Source: an uncultured Solobacterium sp. (GTDB lineage: Bacteria > Bacillota_I > Bacilli_A > Erysipelotrichales > Erysipelotrichaceae). Taken from it: DNA of 6,496 bases. The stretch spans positions 1 to 6,496 of the forward strand of contig CALEMV010000192.1 in NCBI GenBank assembly GCA_937910655.1, read 5' to 3'. Below the pieces are notes generated by a model that saw only the letters and a program-made list of their open reading frames with translations, was not told the origin of the DNA and made no database searches. A program made the position numbers and the translations under genes. The stretch's first letter is position 1, and each line of letters begins with the position of its first letter. Shown one piece after another: positions 5,739 through 6,496 of this stretch.

Positions 5739-6496
5739 CGCTTATCCCTCAAATACTTCGTAACGGAGAGCCAACTTCCGAAAAGACCAACAAGAATACC
5801 AACTAATAATAAGATACCTGAAACATAGTACAAGAATGGGAATGCCTTCTCTAAACGGAACATATTAGAGATCAACACACCAGAAGTCTTGTCAAAGATC
5901 ACAATGTAACCCCAAATCGTTATACCAATTGGAATAATTGCGCCGAGAATTCCTGTAATAATGCCCTCCCAAAGGAAAGGAGCACGGATAAATCCATTTG
6001 TCGCACCTACATGTTTCATGATCGTAATTTCATCCTTACGAGCATAAATGGTAAGTTTGATTGTATTTTGAATTAGGAAGATTGCAAGTAGGGTTAAGGC
6101 AGCTACTAAGATTCCACCAAAACGACGAATGGATGACATCGCATCAACCATGTTTAAAGTACTTTGACCACCATAGTTGACACTATCAACTCCACTAATC
6201 TGGCCAATCTTCTTAGCGATATCTTCAAGATTTGCGCCATTCTTTGTTTCTACGTAGTAGGCGTCATGCATAGGGTTATCTGCCTTAAATGGTTCAAACA
6301 CCGCTCTTGTACGCTCATCTTCAAAACTGTTGATGTAATATTTTAACTCATCATCTTTCGACGAATATGTTACCTTTTCTACCCCGTCAATTGCAGAGAT
6401 TGCCTTCTCAATCTGTTTTAGACTTGATGAAGACTCCGCATCATACGAAACCATTACAGAAATTTCAACGGAAGACTCTACAGAACGAGTAAACTG
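5735..6496 (-). CDS. ftsX: Cell division protein FtsX, C-terminal part (5' end outside window)
   Basis: FtsX is the membrane subunit of the FtsEX ABC-type complex, which uses ATP to control peptidoglycan hydrolases rather than to transport a solute. The frame stays open to the right edge, so the gene starts outside the window. The 253 residues present lack the cytoplasmic N terminus and first transmembrane helix. Counting from the window edge, residues about 1-120 are the extracellular domain, with VEISVMVSYDAESSSSLKQI and an IDGVEKVTY segment. Three transmembrane helices follow at about 127-147, 177-201 and 221-243. The conserved FtsX-type loop IMKHVGATNGFIRAPFLWEG lies between the first two of these, and a basic cytoplasmic end KYLRDKR closes the protein. 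An internal ATG at 6454 is not the start, because family homology clearly continues upstream of it. The TGA overlaps the hydrolase ATG by 4 bases. Gene ftsE is expected immediately beyond the right edge. Confidence 0.95.
   Translation of the reverse strand, partial: QFTRSVESSVEISVMVSYDAESSSSLKQIEKAISAIDGVEKVTYSSKDDELKYYINSFEDERTRAVFEPFKADNPMHDAYYVETKNGANLEDIAKKIGQISGVDSVNYGGQSTLNMVDAMSSIRRFGGILVAALTLLAIFLIQNTIKLTIYARKDEITIMKHVGATNGFIRAPFLWEGIITGILGAIIPIGITIWGYIVIFDKTSGVLISNMFRLEKAFPFLYYVSGILLLVGILVGLFGSWLSVTKYLRDKR

Noticed and set aside
6452..6454. ATG at 6454 as the start of ftsX
   Set aside because: The frame remains open to the window edge and the upstream 14 codons (QFTRSVESSVEISV) fit the FtsX extracellular domain; no ribosome site precedes this ATG.
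1..6496. Mobile element, phage, tRNA/rRNA or toxin-antitoxin content
   Set aside because: No transposase, integrase, terminal repeats, cloverleaf sequences or small paired genes were seen; gene content is ordinary housekeeping.

Overview
The window reads as a chromosomal housekeeping segment of a low-to-moderate GC Gram-positive bacterium (Firmicutes/Bacillota). Protein style, the FtsX / M23 hydrolase / S41 protease / UvrB gene order and purine-rich Shine-Dalgarno sites fit that group. An Erysipelotrichales-type organism is my best guess, but this is an impression from protein style and not a database result. There is no sign of phage, transposon, CRISPR or recent transfer. All genes that can be supported lie on the minus strand, so transcription runs from high to low coordinates.

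Reading in the direction of transcription, the window opens inside ftsX (5735-6496, 5' end missing). The stop of ftsX overlaps the start of a secreted coiled-coil M23 peptidoglycan hydrolase (4344-5738) in an ATGA junction. A terminator-like hairpin (4302-4333) lies 10 bases past the hydrolase stop. The second block follows: a membrane-anchored S41 C-terminal processing protease with PDZ and peptidoglycan-binding domains (2740-4281), uvrB (771-2747, overlapping the protease gene by 8 bases), and a small two-helix membrane protein of unknown function (243-767, starting 3 bases after the uvrB stop). A strong intrinsic terminator (181-220) closes the block. Immediately after it, a TATAAT box and a good ribosome binding site introduce a new transcription unit that begins with a class I/II aminotransferase, of which only the first 47 codons are present (1-143).

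The first three genes form a plausible cell-wall module. FtsX, with the ATPase FtsE presumably encoded just outside the window, would transmit ATP-driven conformational change across the membrane to the coiled-coil hydrolase. The S41 protease, which has its own wall-binding domain, could process or turn over wall enzymes. UvrB is the damage-verification helicase of nucleotide excision repair and seems to be a co-transcribed passenger rather than a functional partner. No new system is evident. The points most worth a second look are the paired cysteines and Cys-bounded loop insertion in the hydrolase, the hairpin that splits the cell-wall genes, and the uncharacterised membrane protein coupled to uvrB. 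The longest stretch without a gene is 99 bases (144-242), and the terminator and promoter elements fill most of it.
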